In this document: one piece after another, positions 39,101-50,785 of the stretch
Numbering within the stretch: position 1 is the stretch's first letter
Layout: each line of letters starts with the position of its first letter
Origin: Halocafeteria seosinensis
Lineage: Eukaryota; Sar; Bigyra; Bicosoecida
Length of the DNA stretch: 64,000 nt
Assembly (NCBI GenBank): GCA_001687465.1
Contig: LVLI01000344.1
Location: 1-64,000 of the forward strand
Direction: 5' to 3'
The notes under the pieces: generated by a model
Database searches by the model: none
Told to the model about the DNA's origin: nothing
The model's input: the letters and a program-made list of their open reading frames with translations, nothing else
Made by a program: the position numbers and the translations under genes

Positions 39101-41109
39101 ATCATCGTTTCGGAGTGCGGTATTCGCAAGACTGTGTGCCTGTTGCCCGTTTAGCTTGTCCAACCGTCTCAAACGAAGACTTGGAAAAGGATATCCGAGA
39201 ACGTGTGCAAGTCCTGTCTAACATGATCAACGATGATGAATCGGAAACGAGCATCAGCGGCGACGGTTTCAGTGAGACCCTTCCCGTAGACCTACTTCAG
39301 TCAGAACAATGGAGATTCAGACATGAGATCGCGTTGCCTACGTCTCGCGACGACGAGACAAAGCTGCGGACTGTAAATGATTTCGAATTCGTGGGTCAAC
39401 TTTCTGGAGGCTGCTATGTGGCAATTGACCACGGCCGTCACTTGGATAAACCAAAGCTAGTTTTACTGAAGAAATGGCCCGAGAGAGGATGTGAACAACC
39501 TTCGGAATCCCTAACTGCAATAGCAGATCAGAAATTGTATGGACTTGCCTCTTCGGCGTTTTGCGAACTGAATTATTTCCGTATACTGCACTGTCCTTGG
39601 AGAGACACAAACCCGAAAGAGGAGTTGGTCCAGTCCATTTACGAAGGTATATCGCGCAGCGTATCCTCGCCTTCCAGAGCAAAAGTCAACAGGAATATAA
39701 TCTTACCAGTGGAAATGGTTGTTGGTGAGAGTTTTCTCTCTTCGATGAGCTATGTTGTTGGTGACAATGATTCCATCCCTGTGCAAACGGCCGACCCGCC
39801 ATGTACAGAGTGTGATATTGCTGGTGTACCTGACATTCCTGATGGTAAGCTTCGGGAAGAGAACTTCATGGTAATGGAATACCTTCCTCACAACTTGAAA
39901 GGATTGACGATGGCAGGTGTGAACTTTACTCCGCCTTTCCAGTTAAAGTTTTCTTCTAGCGTCCTAAAAGCAGTACGGGCGCTACACCGGCACGATATTG
40001 TTCACCACCATATTAACTGCAATCACGTGCTTCTCTCGGACACTGGTGAGGTGAGGCTCTACGGGTTGGGTGATGCAAAATCGTTTGATCGGGCTTTCGT
40101 AAAAAATGCTGAGCAAAAGCTGAATAGCAAACCGAGCAAGGTTGATGAAACTGAGATTGTTTCTTTGGCTAATTCGTTTCGCGTAGATCCAACGAAAAAG
40201 GCAGGCTCTGCGCATGTCTGCCGACCGCCTGAGCTACTGATTGGGTGCTCTTTGTACTTGCCAGCTTCCGATATGTGGTCATTGGGCTGCGTACTTGCCG
40301 AGGCATACTTGGGGGAACCATTATTCGATGGTACAGCGACGATCAAAGAACTGGCAACTGACATTGCAAGGTTCTGTGGTAATTGGAGAAAGGCATGGCC
40401 AATGTGCAAACGTCTTACTGATGATGAGATGATCAGTGACGTAGCAGTGGTCACGGATGGTCTCAAGGCTCACTTAATGAAAAAGAACCTTCCCGAACCT
40501 CAAGCCAAGTTACTGAGCCATTTACTGCAGATCAATCCAGTCAAGCGTGTCACGGCGGAATCTGCTTTGCGCATGTCATTTTTCAAGAAGCACTCGCCTC
40601 CTCCTGATGACCGATTAGTGACTTTTTCGGCCAAGTTCCCGTTCGAAGAACTAAGAATAGACCCATCTGCACCAGTGGAAGGTTCGGAATTAGCACAAAT
40701 TCTACCGTTGCGTAGCTACGAAATGCGCCTAAGGGAAAGAAAAGCGCAAGTAGTGCTGGACAAAAGTTTTTGGAGGAACGTCCTTCAACGGATAGGTGCC
40801 CTTGGCTCCTCGCCCTCCGGAGAGAATGCTGGACATCCTGGGAAGAATGGTGAGATCGACAGTATGATGACCGATACAAGTCAAAGCGGGAAAAATCGTG
40901 AGTCGGGCACAACTCCTACGGAGTCAGGCCGCGGAGTCGATTCCCGAGGATCATATCATCATCACTCGAATTCTTACCGAGATTCTTCGAAGGATGAGAT
41001 GTACAGTAGCTCAAGCAGAACCGACGATGGAGACACCAAGCGGCAACTTGAGTACGATGAAGCGGTTAACTCCGACGAAGACAGAAGCAACAACGTAGAC
41101 ATGTCTTAA
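36111..41109 (+). CDS. SETD2/ASH1-type histone methyltransferase fused to a cyclin and a CDK-like pseudokinase
   Basis: Exons 36111-36467, 36563-36691, 36764-36885 and 36948-41109 join in frame to 1,589 residues. Domains: AWS (about 64-115, zinc cysteines in [16 protein letters not shown] and [13 protein letters not shown]); SET (about 119-235, [28 protein letters not shown]); post-SET ([13 protein letters not shown], about 241); a Tudor-like segment (about 325-370, [20 protein letters not shown]); charged coiled coil (about 398-474); basic stretch (about 525-560); cyclin-like fold (about 575-870, [26 protein letters not shown]); and a CDK11/12-like kinase fold (about 1010-1425, [41 protein letters not shown]). 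AWS-SET enzymes methylate H3K36. The kinase part lacks catalytic residues. The SET end, cyclin and kinase share one 4.16 kb exon, so the fusion is not an annotation join. Confidence 0.88.
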
Positions 41110-41788
41110 AACTCAGAATACACACGCATCATTAAATAATCATTGAGGAGTGGTATAAATGACAGCTTCAGTGCGCATTATACCGGGCATGTCATTCAGC
41201 ATTAAGTTTGTGGTGGCACCGTGCAACGGACACTTTCCATGCGCATTGCGGTGTCATGTGTAACCTCGATTTCCTCCGTTCAAGTACATACTGCTCAGTG
41301 TGCCCTGTAGCCTGTAACGTGCGCTTGGAACTTGATATGATATGTGTCTGACTGTAATTACAGTAGGTTGGTAGGTGAAGCCAACCAGGTTTAGCTCAGG
41401 TCGCACGAGTTCCCTTCAATGCATGCCATATGAACATAACCTGATGTTTCCGGACTTGGGACCAGCCAGTTTTGTCACTCACATTCGCCCCGGGTGAATG
41501 GATGAATCTTGATAGACAAGTTTTGGATTCTTTTCTTACAGGTGTAGATACAGTGAAGTCTCTCGCGTGCTGGTCGCAAGGGGGGGAGGGGAACCGAATC
41601 CAGTCGAGCACCGTTCACACCATTCACGGTCAGAAGACGCGGTGTATACCGCGAGGGCGTGGGATTGGTTGAACAGAGGAACCCAATCAGCCGTGGTTTT
41701 CGTCTGTGTGTCGCTCTGAGTGGAGGGAAAAGGGGGTCCCAATCGTTCCTTGAAGCTGCAACCTACCGTCTATCTGTCTGTAGGGACG
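41110..41788. other. Intergenic region upstream of the kinase-phosphatase gene
   Basis: About 680 bp between the SET fusion gene and the next start codon. A G-rich tract (gggggggaggggaac) lies near 41580. Overlapping short frames on both strands are not convincing genes. It presumably holds the promoter of the downstream gene. Confidence 0.5.
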
Positions 41789-44700
41789 ATGGGTGCTGTC
41801 TGTACCAAGGATGGTGGGAAGCCTCGAGCACACACCGACTCTTCCAAAAAGGCGTACCATGGGCAAGAGTTCCGTGGAGGAGCGGCGGCGGCTTCTCCTC
41901 CTCAAGACGTCTTGTACAGCCACAGTGGGGATTCGGCCTCCACCCCTAACGGCAGCGGATGGGTACGTGCGCTTCCCACCCATTACTTTTATTTTTTATT
42001 TTTTGTGGCTGTACTATACATGCATACATGAGTGAATCTCTGTATTGTGCTCTCAGAGTCCTTCGGATAGCAAGAGCCCCTCAGCCAGAAAGTCGTCTTT
42101 GGTCCGAAGCCCAGTGCACCAAAAATCCACGCCGGCTGTCCCCGACATGCACTCAGTGGAGAACCTCTTCACGCAAGGCGAAGCTGATGCGGAATTCACG
42201 TATCGAGGAGGACTTAAGGGATTAAAGCTGAAGCCGGAACGTATGTCCACTGTCTTGTTTCCTTTTTTTTATCTTTCGGTTGGTTTACATTGGAGTGGTG
42301 ATACAGAAGTCAAACATCGACAGCTAAAGGATGGCGCTCAGCAAAGTACAGAATCACAAGCCATATCCACCGGGGCAATAGAGCCACTGAACCAAGAAGC
42401 CGAGGATGACAATAGGAGCACCAGTAGTAGCGACAGCGAAGAAAGCGAAAGGTCCCAGCTGGTATGCCTGGATTGGCTAGAAAGTGATAGCGTCGGTGGC
42501 GAGGATTTTACAGAGAGTCCCGAACGAATTTTCTACGAAAACGATGAACATTTTGAGCGAAACGATAGTGTTAAGGGACTTCGCATGACGATTGACGGTG
42601 GGTTCCAACCACAAACTGCCTCAGGTTCCGACAGTGAGGATGAGGACGTGGGGAACTTTCTCGAGGATGATGACGATGACAAGGATTTTGACGATGATTC
42701 AGGAAATGGGGAGTCAGCAGAGAATAAAGAAACTAAGTCTTACAGTGTAGGTCCCTTGCCGTTCGTGTATACTGAAGTGCGGCGTTTGCAGAGACACTCT
42801 TTAATTTGTTTACAGGAATCTAGCAATTCGGATCAAATGTACCAACAGCAGTTCAAAACGTTCGATAAAGAATGGCAGAGTCTCGAAACGCTGAACCTTG
42901 TGTTGGAAAGGTAGGCTTACGGTACACTAGTGTGGACTGTTTTCGTTGGAACGACAGGTACTTTTTTATTTATATTTCTTCTACTACCAGGGCTCACATC
43001 CCTCAGAAGGAGCAAGACAAGTTTTTGAGTGCTTTGCAACGTGAGGAGTTCTCGCCTGGAGAATATATCGTGAGGGAAGGTGAGATGGGAGACAAAGTAA
43101 GTCTATCGCTTGATGTTCGATGCCGTCTGCTTTGGGAACGACGAACTTTCCCGCTCTCCCAGTTTTACATTGTTACTGAAGGCGAAGTTGTAGTCACGAA
43201 AAATGCACCGCAACAAAGAAAGCGCCGAAAGAGTCTTGTAGAGATGATCTCATCCTCATTAAAACGGAAGGAGGTTGTTCCGGAGAAAACCATCACTCGT
43301 CTCTATCAGGTATGTTTAGAAACCGGCGCGGTATCTTCTGCTACTTCAAATCTTGCTTAGTCGGATAATCCACACAGGGACATTTCTTTGGTGAAACATC
43401 GTTAGCAAAGGAAGAACCTCGAAACGCGAACGTCAAAGTTCCGAATAACGGCACTAAAGTGGTCTGCATGAGCATGACGAAAGACGTCTTTAAGCCTTTC
43501 CTTGAACAAGAGACAAATTTCAGAAAGGTATATGCTTCATCATTTTATCCAATGTGACTCGACGGTTTGCCCTGAATGGTACATGTTCATTCGATGCAGA
43601 TGATTGGAGAGCTTATGATGAAGAAAGAAGAAGTGAGAAGTCGCCGGCAGAGTGTTAGCATGAGCAAACTCCAGGATATGGCCAAGAAGCAGACCCAGTT
43701 GACGGAAAATGATGCCAAAATATTGCGCTTGCTACGACGAGTTAGAACAAGTGATGGCCGAGTTGTCATAAACAATTATCTCCTGAATAAGCTCTTAGGC
43801 AAAGGGTCATACGGATCGGTATGGTTGGCGCGACACTTGGGATCCGGGCAACATTGCGCGGTTAAAGTAGTTTCTCGAAACATGCTAAGGAAAAAACAAC
43901 TCAATAAGCGAAGCAATGCTCAGGTCCTGAGAGAGTTCGCTGTGATGAAGAAACTCAGTCATCCCAACTTGGTAAAACTTCACGAAGTCATAGATGATCC
44001 CGAGGGAGACTTATTCTACATGGTACAGGCAAGTAGTCATACACGTTGTGTCCTAATCTTCTCGCTTCTCATTAACATGTTCACAAATGCTATGCTGTCA
44101 ACAGGAATACCTTGAACTCGGACCTATAATGACTGAGCAAGAATATAATCAACCACTCGAGTTATCTGTCGCTAGAAAGTACTTTAGAGATATCCTTAAC
44201 GCTGTGCATTATCTGCATTACCAGGGTGTAGCTCACCGGGATATCAAGCCCTCGAATGTACTCGTCTCCACCACCGGCAGTTGCAAACTGGCGGACTTTG
44301 GAGCGTCTGTCATCACCAAAGACGGGATGGCAGAACTCAATGACGTTAAAGGGACGCCTGCATTCCAACCTCCAGAAGTATTCACCACTGATAGTGGGGC
44401 ACGATACGATTCCATTGCCGTCGATATGTGGGCTGTTGGGGCGACGCTTCACTGCATGGTAGTTGGAATCCCTCCTTATATGGCGAACAATGAGCTCGAG
44501 CTTGTGGAAAAACTGAAAAATGAGCCGTTTCGACTTGCTGCAAACATTCAGCTGGATCCACATTTGAAAAATTTGCTACTGCGCCTACTCACCAAGGATC
44601 CAGAGAAGAGAGCTACCCTTTCCGACGTAATGGAGCATGACTGGGTTACCGATGAAGGCTCTATGCCTTTGGTGTTACCGACGTACAAGTATCTTGATCT

Positions 44701-47700
44701 CGCCAATAACTTGGAGACGATTGAAAAAGATATTGAGAGAAAGCAAAAACACCATGCCCGAAAAGCAGCCCGAAATTCGATATACAGGAGCCCTGACTCT
44801 CCAGGAATTGCTGAAAGGGGATACTCCTTTGGTAGTAGCAATAGCAGCTTTGGAGACTCGTACCATTCCATAGAGTCGAAGCCAAAGGCGGCCGAAGCAG
44901 AATCTCCTCCCAGAAGGAGAGCTAGGTCTGTGAGCGTTGAATCTGAGCCCTCGCCCGAGTACCGCCGAAATCATTTTGATGGTATTCGAGGTTCTCCTCT
45001 GGGACCGCGTGGGCAAGATGGAACATCCGAAAAGAACGATCTGACGGATGTGACCGACTCGGAAAGTCCCTCTCTGCCTCCGCAGGCTCCAACGGGGAAC
45101 CGGGCGAACTCCAGTTGGAATTCTCTAGATCAGTATAACAAATCCCGAGCTCGGTTTCGGTCTGCCGATGACTCTAGTCCCTATGGAGGAACCATCTTGC
45201 CACTTCACGGGGAAAGTACTTCGCACCAAGCAGAGTCGAATGCCCTTCCTTTTAGGCGGAGCGGTTCGAGTGACGCATCCGTCAAACACAATACCTCTCC
45301 TTTTGGGATCCGAATGAATAGCAGGAACAAGTCTCTGCGAGCAACGTCTTCCGCATACCACATGATGCGAGCTTCATCTCGGACCCTGAAAGAACGCTCG
45401 CCAGAGCGTAGCGGGCATGCAATGAAGCCTGTGGACGATGCATCAGCAGCTAAAGCTCACCTGCAGAAACTGAGGTCCCGAGAACAATTCTTTCTGAACA
45501 AGTTGAGTGCTGACAAAGGAACAGATATCTTACAGGAGCAAATACGTTCAACGTCTTATCCCGTAAACACGGAATCAATCATCGAAGAAATACTCTTTGA
45601 TGCCAGTGGCAGTGTCATTGACCCTCTTGAGACACCACATTCGAATTCAGGATCAACTGCTGGCAGTGGTCTTTCAGCTTCGCACTCAAACCTTCGCTCA
45701 TCTGCGGAAAATGGGAGAGGCGATTATAAGAAGTGCAATTCAGACGTACCGATGAAACACGGAGCAAATGAGCAGTCTATTGACGCTGAGCAACCTATTC
45801 ACAATGGATCCGATCTTACAACTCTTGATGTTTCTGCAGAAGAAGCGCATACAGTTGATATTTCAACGAACAGCTTTTCAAATCTGGGAGTGTCATCGGG
45901 GGACAGGCCACTTTCCACTGTGTTAGAAACACCTGCGTCTTCCGGTGGCACAAGTGGGAAAGCTTCGTCTGTATTACCCAGCTCTGACGAAGATGAGCCA
46001 AAGAGCGATCTTAAATTGTATACCTCGTTTTCTGAGCTTGAAAATAAATCATCTCGTGGACAATCTTCATTGACCCGGGCAGACGACTTTATGATGGTGC
46101 CAAAGGCGTCACACGCAGGGGGATCGGCCAAGGTAGTGTATCGAGTAGAAGGTGGAATTATGCGCGCTCATACTCTTCACGATGACCATCAAAAGAGCAA
46201 TTCATCTGAAGGCACTTCGAAGCTGGTCTCCCCAAAGGGCAGGGGATTTAGCGGCCCCGATGATACGATCGAAGAATCTGAGGAGCACCAGCTGGGCAAG
46301 TCCGACGACAACGATAACGATTCGAGTGACTTTAGCACTGCAGACGAAATTGAGACTGTCGACGATATGGAAGGGGATAAAATCAACAAAAACCTGGAAA
46401 CTGTGCTAGACGGACTCGGTAGAGTTCAAGACAAGCAGCTTGCAAACTTGACGAAGGAGGAAGCTCAGAAATGGAAATCTTGCCAAACTGATTTGCATCT
46501 GAATGTTCCCGCCACTGACGAGAAGATCCAATACTTAATTGATGAGGACATTCCACAACACAAATCTGTGGCCACAGCCGGATCGTTGCCGCGTCGAGAT
46601 GCAGGAAGAGACACAAGTGGCGCTACGTCGTACAGTACATCTGGCTCCGTGAATGCTCAACAGAAGGAAGCTCTCCCCCAGGTTGAGCAGCAATGCCAAG
46701 GCATTATGAGGCGAGACGTACGAGGAAAGAATGGGAAATTGGGACTGCTGTATGCCCTTGCAGCCCAGCAGGGCAGTCTTCCGGCTATGGAGGACCGTGC
46801 TGTTGTTATCCCCTCCCTAAATGAAGTTGCATCCCAATTCAGTTCCAATGGCTATCCTCAATGTGCGTATTTCGCAGTATTTGATGGCCACAGTGGAGAC
46901 TTGACGAGCTCTGCATTGGCACATCGTTTACATGAACATATACTAGCTCACAAGGCAATCACTAACCCAGATCCAACTTCGGCTTTAGTAGATGGATGTC
47001 TAGATTGTGACGAGGAGATACTGCAGGCTTCGAACAACGACATTTCCGGATCTACAGCTGTTGTCATATTTATGACAAAGCCCGATAGAGATTCCCCTAC
47101 GTACATTTACTGCGCAAATGTGGGTGATTCGCGTGCTATCCTTTCACGACACGGGACTGTGATAGAGCTTTCTGTTGATCATAAAGCGACTCGGCCTGAT
47201 GAATTAAAGAGAATAGAGAATGCAGGTGGGCACGTTGTGAACGGCAGGGTACAAGGTGTGCTGGCAATCTCAAGAGCATTCGGGGACGGTATGTGTCACA
47301 GCATCGAGCACTTCGTGCTGGTTTTTGACATTACGTTGTTCTTTCTCTTTCTACAGCTGAGTGCAAGAACGGACGTAACGAAGATATACCGACAAACGTT
47401 CTCACTGCCTCACCCGAGGTAATGCATGAAGCGGTCCAGCCGGAGGACGATTTTATTGTGGTATGTAAAGATTTTTTGAGGCGTGCGTTTGCTCTCTCAT
47501 AGGAGTTCCAATTGACGTACAGTTGGCCTCGGATGGTCTATGGGATGTAATGACAAACCAGGAAGTAGTCAATTACGTAAGGAGGCAGCTTTCGGAACAT
47601 GGAGATGTTACAAAGGCAAATGAGCAACTAGTGGAAAAGGCGATTGCCTCTAGTAACCATGATAACGTAACCAGTATCCTCATTGGGTTGAATCAGGGCA

Positions 47701-47714
47701 TGGAGGACTCCTAG
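41789..47714 (+). CDS. Myristoylated cNMP-binding / CaMKK-like kinase / PP2C phosphatase fusion
   Basis: Exons 41789-41962, 42057-42240, 42307-42746, 42816-42910, 42991-43096, 43163-43309, 43378-43527, 43600-44028, 44105-47288, 47357-47460 and 47523-47714 give 1,734 residues. MGAVC at the start fits N-myristoylation with a palmitoylatable Cys. The cNMP-binding domain (about 300-425) has GEYIVREGEMGDKFYIVTEGEV and the phosphate-binding cassette GHFFGETSLAKEEPRNANV. The kinase (about 490-760) has GKGSYGSVWLA, the catalytic Lys in CAVKV, HRDIKPSN, DFGAS, GTPAFQPPEV. It looks active and most like CaMKK/GRIK kinases (EVIDDP, MVQEYLELGPIM). A Ser-rich linker follows. PP2C (about 1450-1734) keeps MEDR, FDGHSG, GSTAV, GDSRA, ISRAFGD, SDGLWDVM and the late DN. 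The intron at 44029 is GC-AG. Introns 42241-42306 and 42747-42815 are inferred and stop-free in frame. Confidence 0.88.
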
Positions 47715-47730
47715 CGGAGAGATGCTTACT

Positions 47731-49039
47731 TCAATACGCAATTCGGAACACTGAGCTAGTGCTTGATTCGGTGCATATTAACGAGCCGTCCACAGGGCTG
47801 TGCACGTATCGTTGAAGAAACACATGCTCGTACTGAATGTACACAAAATCCAAAACCTCCGAGCAAAACGTACCTAAAGGCTATTCCGGTAATTTCAGGT
47901 CCAGAAATGCTCCATTCTGTCAGTAACGAACCGTCCTCCCCATCCAACAACGAAATTATACCGTTGTTTGAGCATTCTGTACCGAACAACAAGTTTGAGT
48001 AAATTGATATGGAGCTTAAATATGCATCATTAGAGCATAGTACTTACCAGCGAAGTCGAAACGAGCGACGACCAAGTATTTCTTAGATTGATTATATGCA
48101 AGTGCTGCCGGTCCGAGCTTTCCTGAAAACTGGTGGAACACGGAGCAATGAAAAACCCCGCTCGGTCTTTGTACGAGTCGGAGAATCCTATTCGACAATA
48201 GCTCAGCCGCGAAACTGCAAGAAGGAAGCTATGATGCTTAGATCTTCGGTATAATTCATTACTCTTGTATTTCGTATCGCTTACATCTCGTTGTCTGACG
48301 AGCCCACGACCACTGCTGAGGGATGAGCCAGGCATTCATATAGTATCGGTCGTAGTATCTGTTGGGTTGTGATACAATACAGGCTCCCGTTAGGCTGCTG
48401 AAGAGTTGTTTCACCAAATGGCCCACTGTCCGTAAAATACATATTTCCAACCCGATCGTATGAAAGATGGTTTGGACCCCAAAAGGGTTTCCCTTCATAT
48501 TCTGCGTTGCAAGTGAGGCAGACATGAAGTATTGTTCAGGGAAGGGAATATATAGACAAACCTTGTACTATCAACTGCGGGGCATCGTCATCTGTCGCCG
48601 AAGGTCTCGACGACGTTGGGTACTCTCTGTTCGAGCTTTCGCCCGTGGCAGCTCGAGGTTGAGATCCTGGGCCAATCGACAAGATCGACCCGTGGGCAAT
48701 ATCCGCTACTAAGATCTGCTGTGACGATTGTCCTGGAGAGCCGTCTCCGCTGTCTCTCTCGCCTCCTTCAATGAACGATATAGACATAGGCTGTCCTCCT
48801 GTATTGGCCACTTCTTCGAACTGTACATTCCCTTGATCATCTCCCTTCTTCTCTTCTGAGTCTTCCTGTGATCCCGAGCTCAATTTGGCAATGCTTCCTC
48901 GTAGCGAGAAACACACATATAAGTTCCCATGTGCGTCGAACGTCGGAGCCCGAAGTCCCACATTTGGAGGAGCTTGACCAATGGTTTGCATCTGAAACGA
49001 AGACGACGACTTCGTCTTGCGTAGATTTTTGGAACTCAT
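47731..49039 (-). CDS. SMP-30/gluconolactonase-like beta-propeller protein
   Basis: Exons 49039-48562, 48501-48285, 48214-48048, 47976-47874 and 47797-47731 join in frame to 343 residues. Seen: propeller strands typical of the SMP-30/gluconolactonase/strictosidine-synthase-like superfamily (APTFDAHGNLYVCF, GPNHLSYDRVGNMYFTDSG, GSLYCITTQQI, LLSNRILRL, KLGPAALAYN, ITGIAFSPVDGSLICTESS, SVFRIAY). Known members hydrolyse lactones or bind Ca2+; the metal ligands cannot be assigned by eye. A Ser/Gly-rich insertion (about residues 55-140) interrupts the first blades. The start is uncertain: an upstream exon may exist between 49040 and 49200. Its stop is 16 bp from the convergent kinase-phosphatase gene. 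Confidence 0.72.
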
Positions 49040-49456
49040 TCAAGTTCTGGATCGTGCGACTGCCGTCCACCACTGGAATTGAACTGCAGGCCACTGTAAA
49101 ATCTGCACTGGGAGTGGATCAAGTACGAAAAATACCGAGGATTGCGTACGACGCTGTATTGAGATCGACATGAAGCTCTAGAAGACAAGCTGCTCGGATA
49201 AAGACTACTTAAGTAACTTAACGGTCTTCAGCACAAGGCACCTTCACAAGGAGGAGTGCGACCTGGAAATTCTGCTGGAATCCTTCCTACGATGTGGAAG
49301 CCTATGCAAACCGTACGTTTTGTAGTGATAGTATTAATCCACTCTGAATGAAAGGTGTGCGTAAAATGGTATAGGAAGTAGGGTGATAATGTGGCGGGTT
49401 GNAACAACGCAGAGTGAGCTTTGAATTGAAAGCCAGAATCTGGAAGCAGCATCACG
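49040..49456. other. Divergent upstream region of the propeller and macrodomain genes
   Basis: About 420 bp. It includes an undetermined base at 49402. A short minus-strand frame (around 49030-49110) could be an upstream exon of the propeller gene, but no splice choice was clearly best. Confidence 0.4.
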
Positions 49457-49999
49457 ATGGGAGTTGTAGAGACAATCGAAGGGGACCTAACTGAGCAGGA
49501 TGTGGATTATATTGTTCAACAATGTAATTGCAATTCCAATTCCGCCAAGGGACTATCGAAGGCAATATTTGAAAAGTTTCCTGAGACGAACATCTACTGC
49601 GGATCTCAGAAAGTGAAACGGAGAGAGCCTGGCGAAGTCTACGTTAGACCAACGGGAAAGGGACCCGATGAGCAGGGACCAAAACATGTCGTGAATCTTC
49701 TGGGACAAAATTCCACCGGACGCGCCAAGAAAGCAGAAACAAGAGAAGTGCGCCTTCAGTGGTTCAAACAGGCCTTGCGCAACTTCATGAAGCACACCCA
49801 GCTCGAAGGCCGAGACATTGCATTCCCGAAGAATATTGGCTGCGGATTGGCTGGCGGACGCTGGCGTGACTATCTTGATATTATTGAATGGTTTGCAGAG
49901 CAACTCCGAGAAAGCCGCGTTTTCATTGTTGAACTACCGCCTGTACCGTCGAAGTTAAAACGTAAACAGCGTGATTCCCGGGAAAGAAAACAATCGTGA
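49457..49999 (+). CDS. Macrodomain protein (Poa1/OARD1-like ADP-ribose hydrolase)
   Basis: Single exon, 180 residues. Macrodomains bind ADP-ribose; small stand-alone ones of this kind remove ADP-ribose from proteins or hydrolyse ADP-ribose-1''-phosphate. Seen: the opening strand ETIEGDLTEQ, VQQCNCNSN with the usual polar pocket loop, a central strand KHVVNLLGQ, the helix LQWFKQALRNF, and IAFPKNIGCGLAGGRWRDY, which is the conserved G-C-G-L-x-G-G-x-W binding loop. A lysine/arginine-rich tail (SKLKRKQRDSRERKQ) could be a nuclear signal. Assignment to the fold is firm; the exact enzymatic class is inferred. Confidence 0.82.
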   Translation: MGVVETIEGDLTEQDVDYIVQQCNCNSNSAKGLSKAIFEKFPETNIYCGSQKVKRREPGEVYVRPTGKGPDEQGPKHVVNLLGQNSTGRAKKAETREVRLQWFKQALRNFMKHTQLEGRDIAFPKNIGCGLAGGRWRDYLDIIEWFAEQLRESRVFIVELPPVPSKLKRKQRDSRERKQS

Positions 50000-50785
50000 G
50001 CCATTGTGCGAATGCCACCCCTTTGCTATTGTGCATTCTGAATTGATTGTGGTATATTGACTTCAATTATTGACTTTACTTCCTCAGAGTGCCATGCTGA
50101 CACGTTGGTCAGAATGCACCCCCTAGGTTCAGCCATAGTATGTGTTCTGTGCCATTTGACGCACAATTTTAACAAAGTAGTCATGTCCACTGCTATTCGT
50201 TCACGTTTTTCCTTTATTTCTCGGGTTGTGATATGTTTGAATTCGACAATTCTTTTGCTTCAACTTGAAGACAAGTTGAAGTAGCTTTTCCGCATTGAAG
50301 TTGCAGAAGGCATCCCTCCCTAAAACTTACGCCTTCAGCATGGTTCACTTCCATCCGTGTGTTTAGGTTTTCATTGGCGCTGTTTCTTTCTTGGGAATCA
50401 ATAAAGTTATGACCGAACCTCATCGGTTCGTTTGGTGTTTGCTCCATCGTCTATGCCGAGTGACAAAAAAGTGAAGGAGGTGTGCCGACTTCAAGGTCTC
50501 TTCTCCTTGTATAGAGCATGCTTGTCCTTGTGATTCCCCATTGAGAACCACGCAAACCGAAATTAGCCAACTAAGCGCGCATTTTTCTCCCCTTTGTGCG
50601 TGCAATTAGCGTCCGAATCGACTAGCTGAGCCGGGAAAAGACGGAAGAGTCGTCATTTCGAAGGGATCCTTTACTTTATAACCAATTTGCATCAATCCAC
50701 GTTGGCCGGTTTGGGAGGGTCAATTTCTCACCCCACGAGAGAAGCGATCCGTCGCTTGGAAGATCGTGTTTCATCGCTGTTTACA
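50000..50785. other. Intergenic region upstream of ATG4
   Basis: About 790 bp. The frame of ATG4 stays open upstream of its ATG (about 50687-50785, HPTREAIRRLEDRVSSLFT) without another ATG, so an unseen 5' exon could extend ATG4. Nothing else was recognised. Confidence 0.45.

Noticed and set aside
36948-41109. The SET-cyclin-CDK product as an artefact of joining two genes
   Set aside because: The end of SET, post-SET, cyclin and kinase folds lie in one continuous 4.16 kb exon with no stop and no need for a splice.
43600-44660. Calling the kinase a PKG because of the cyclic-nucleotide domain
   Set aside because: The subdomain motifs (EVIDDP, LELGPIM, GTPAFQPPEV) fit CaMKK/GRIK kinases, and the AGC-type C-terminal tail is not seen.
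47833-47873. A 41 nt last intron in the propeller gene
   Set aside because: It is shorter than all other introns and gives an unrelated tail. The CACAG acceptor at 47798 gives the family-like ending with SLICTESS and SVFRIAY.
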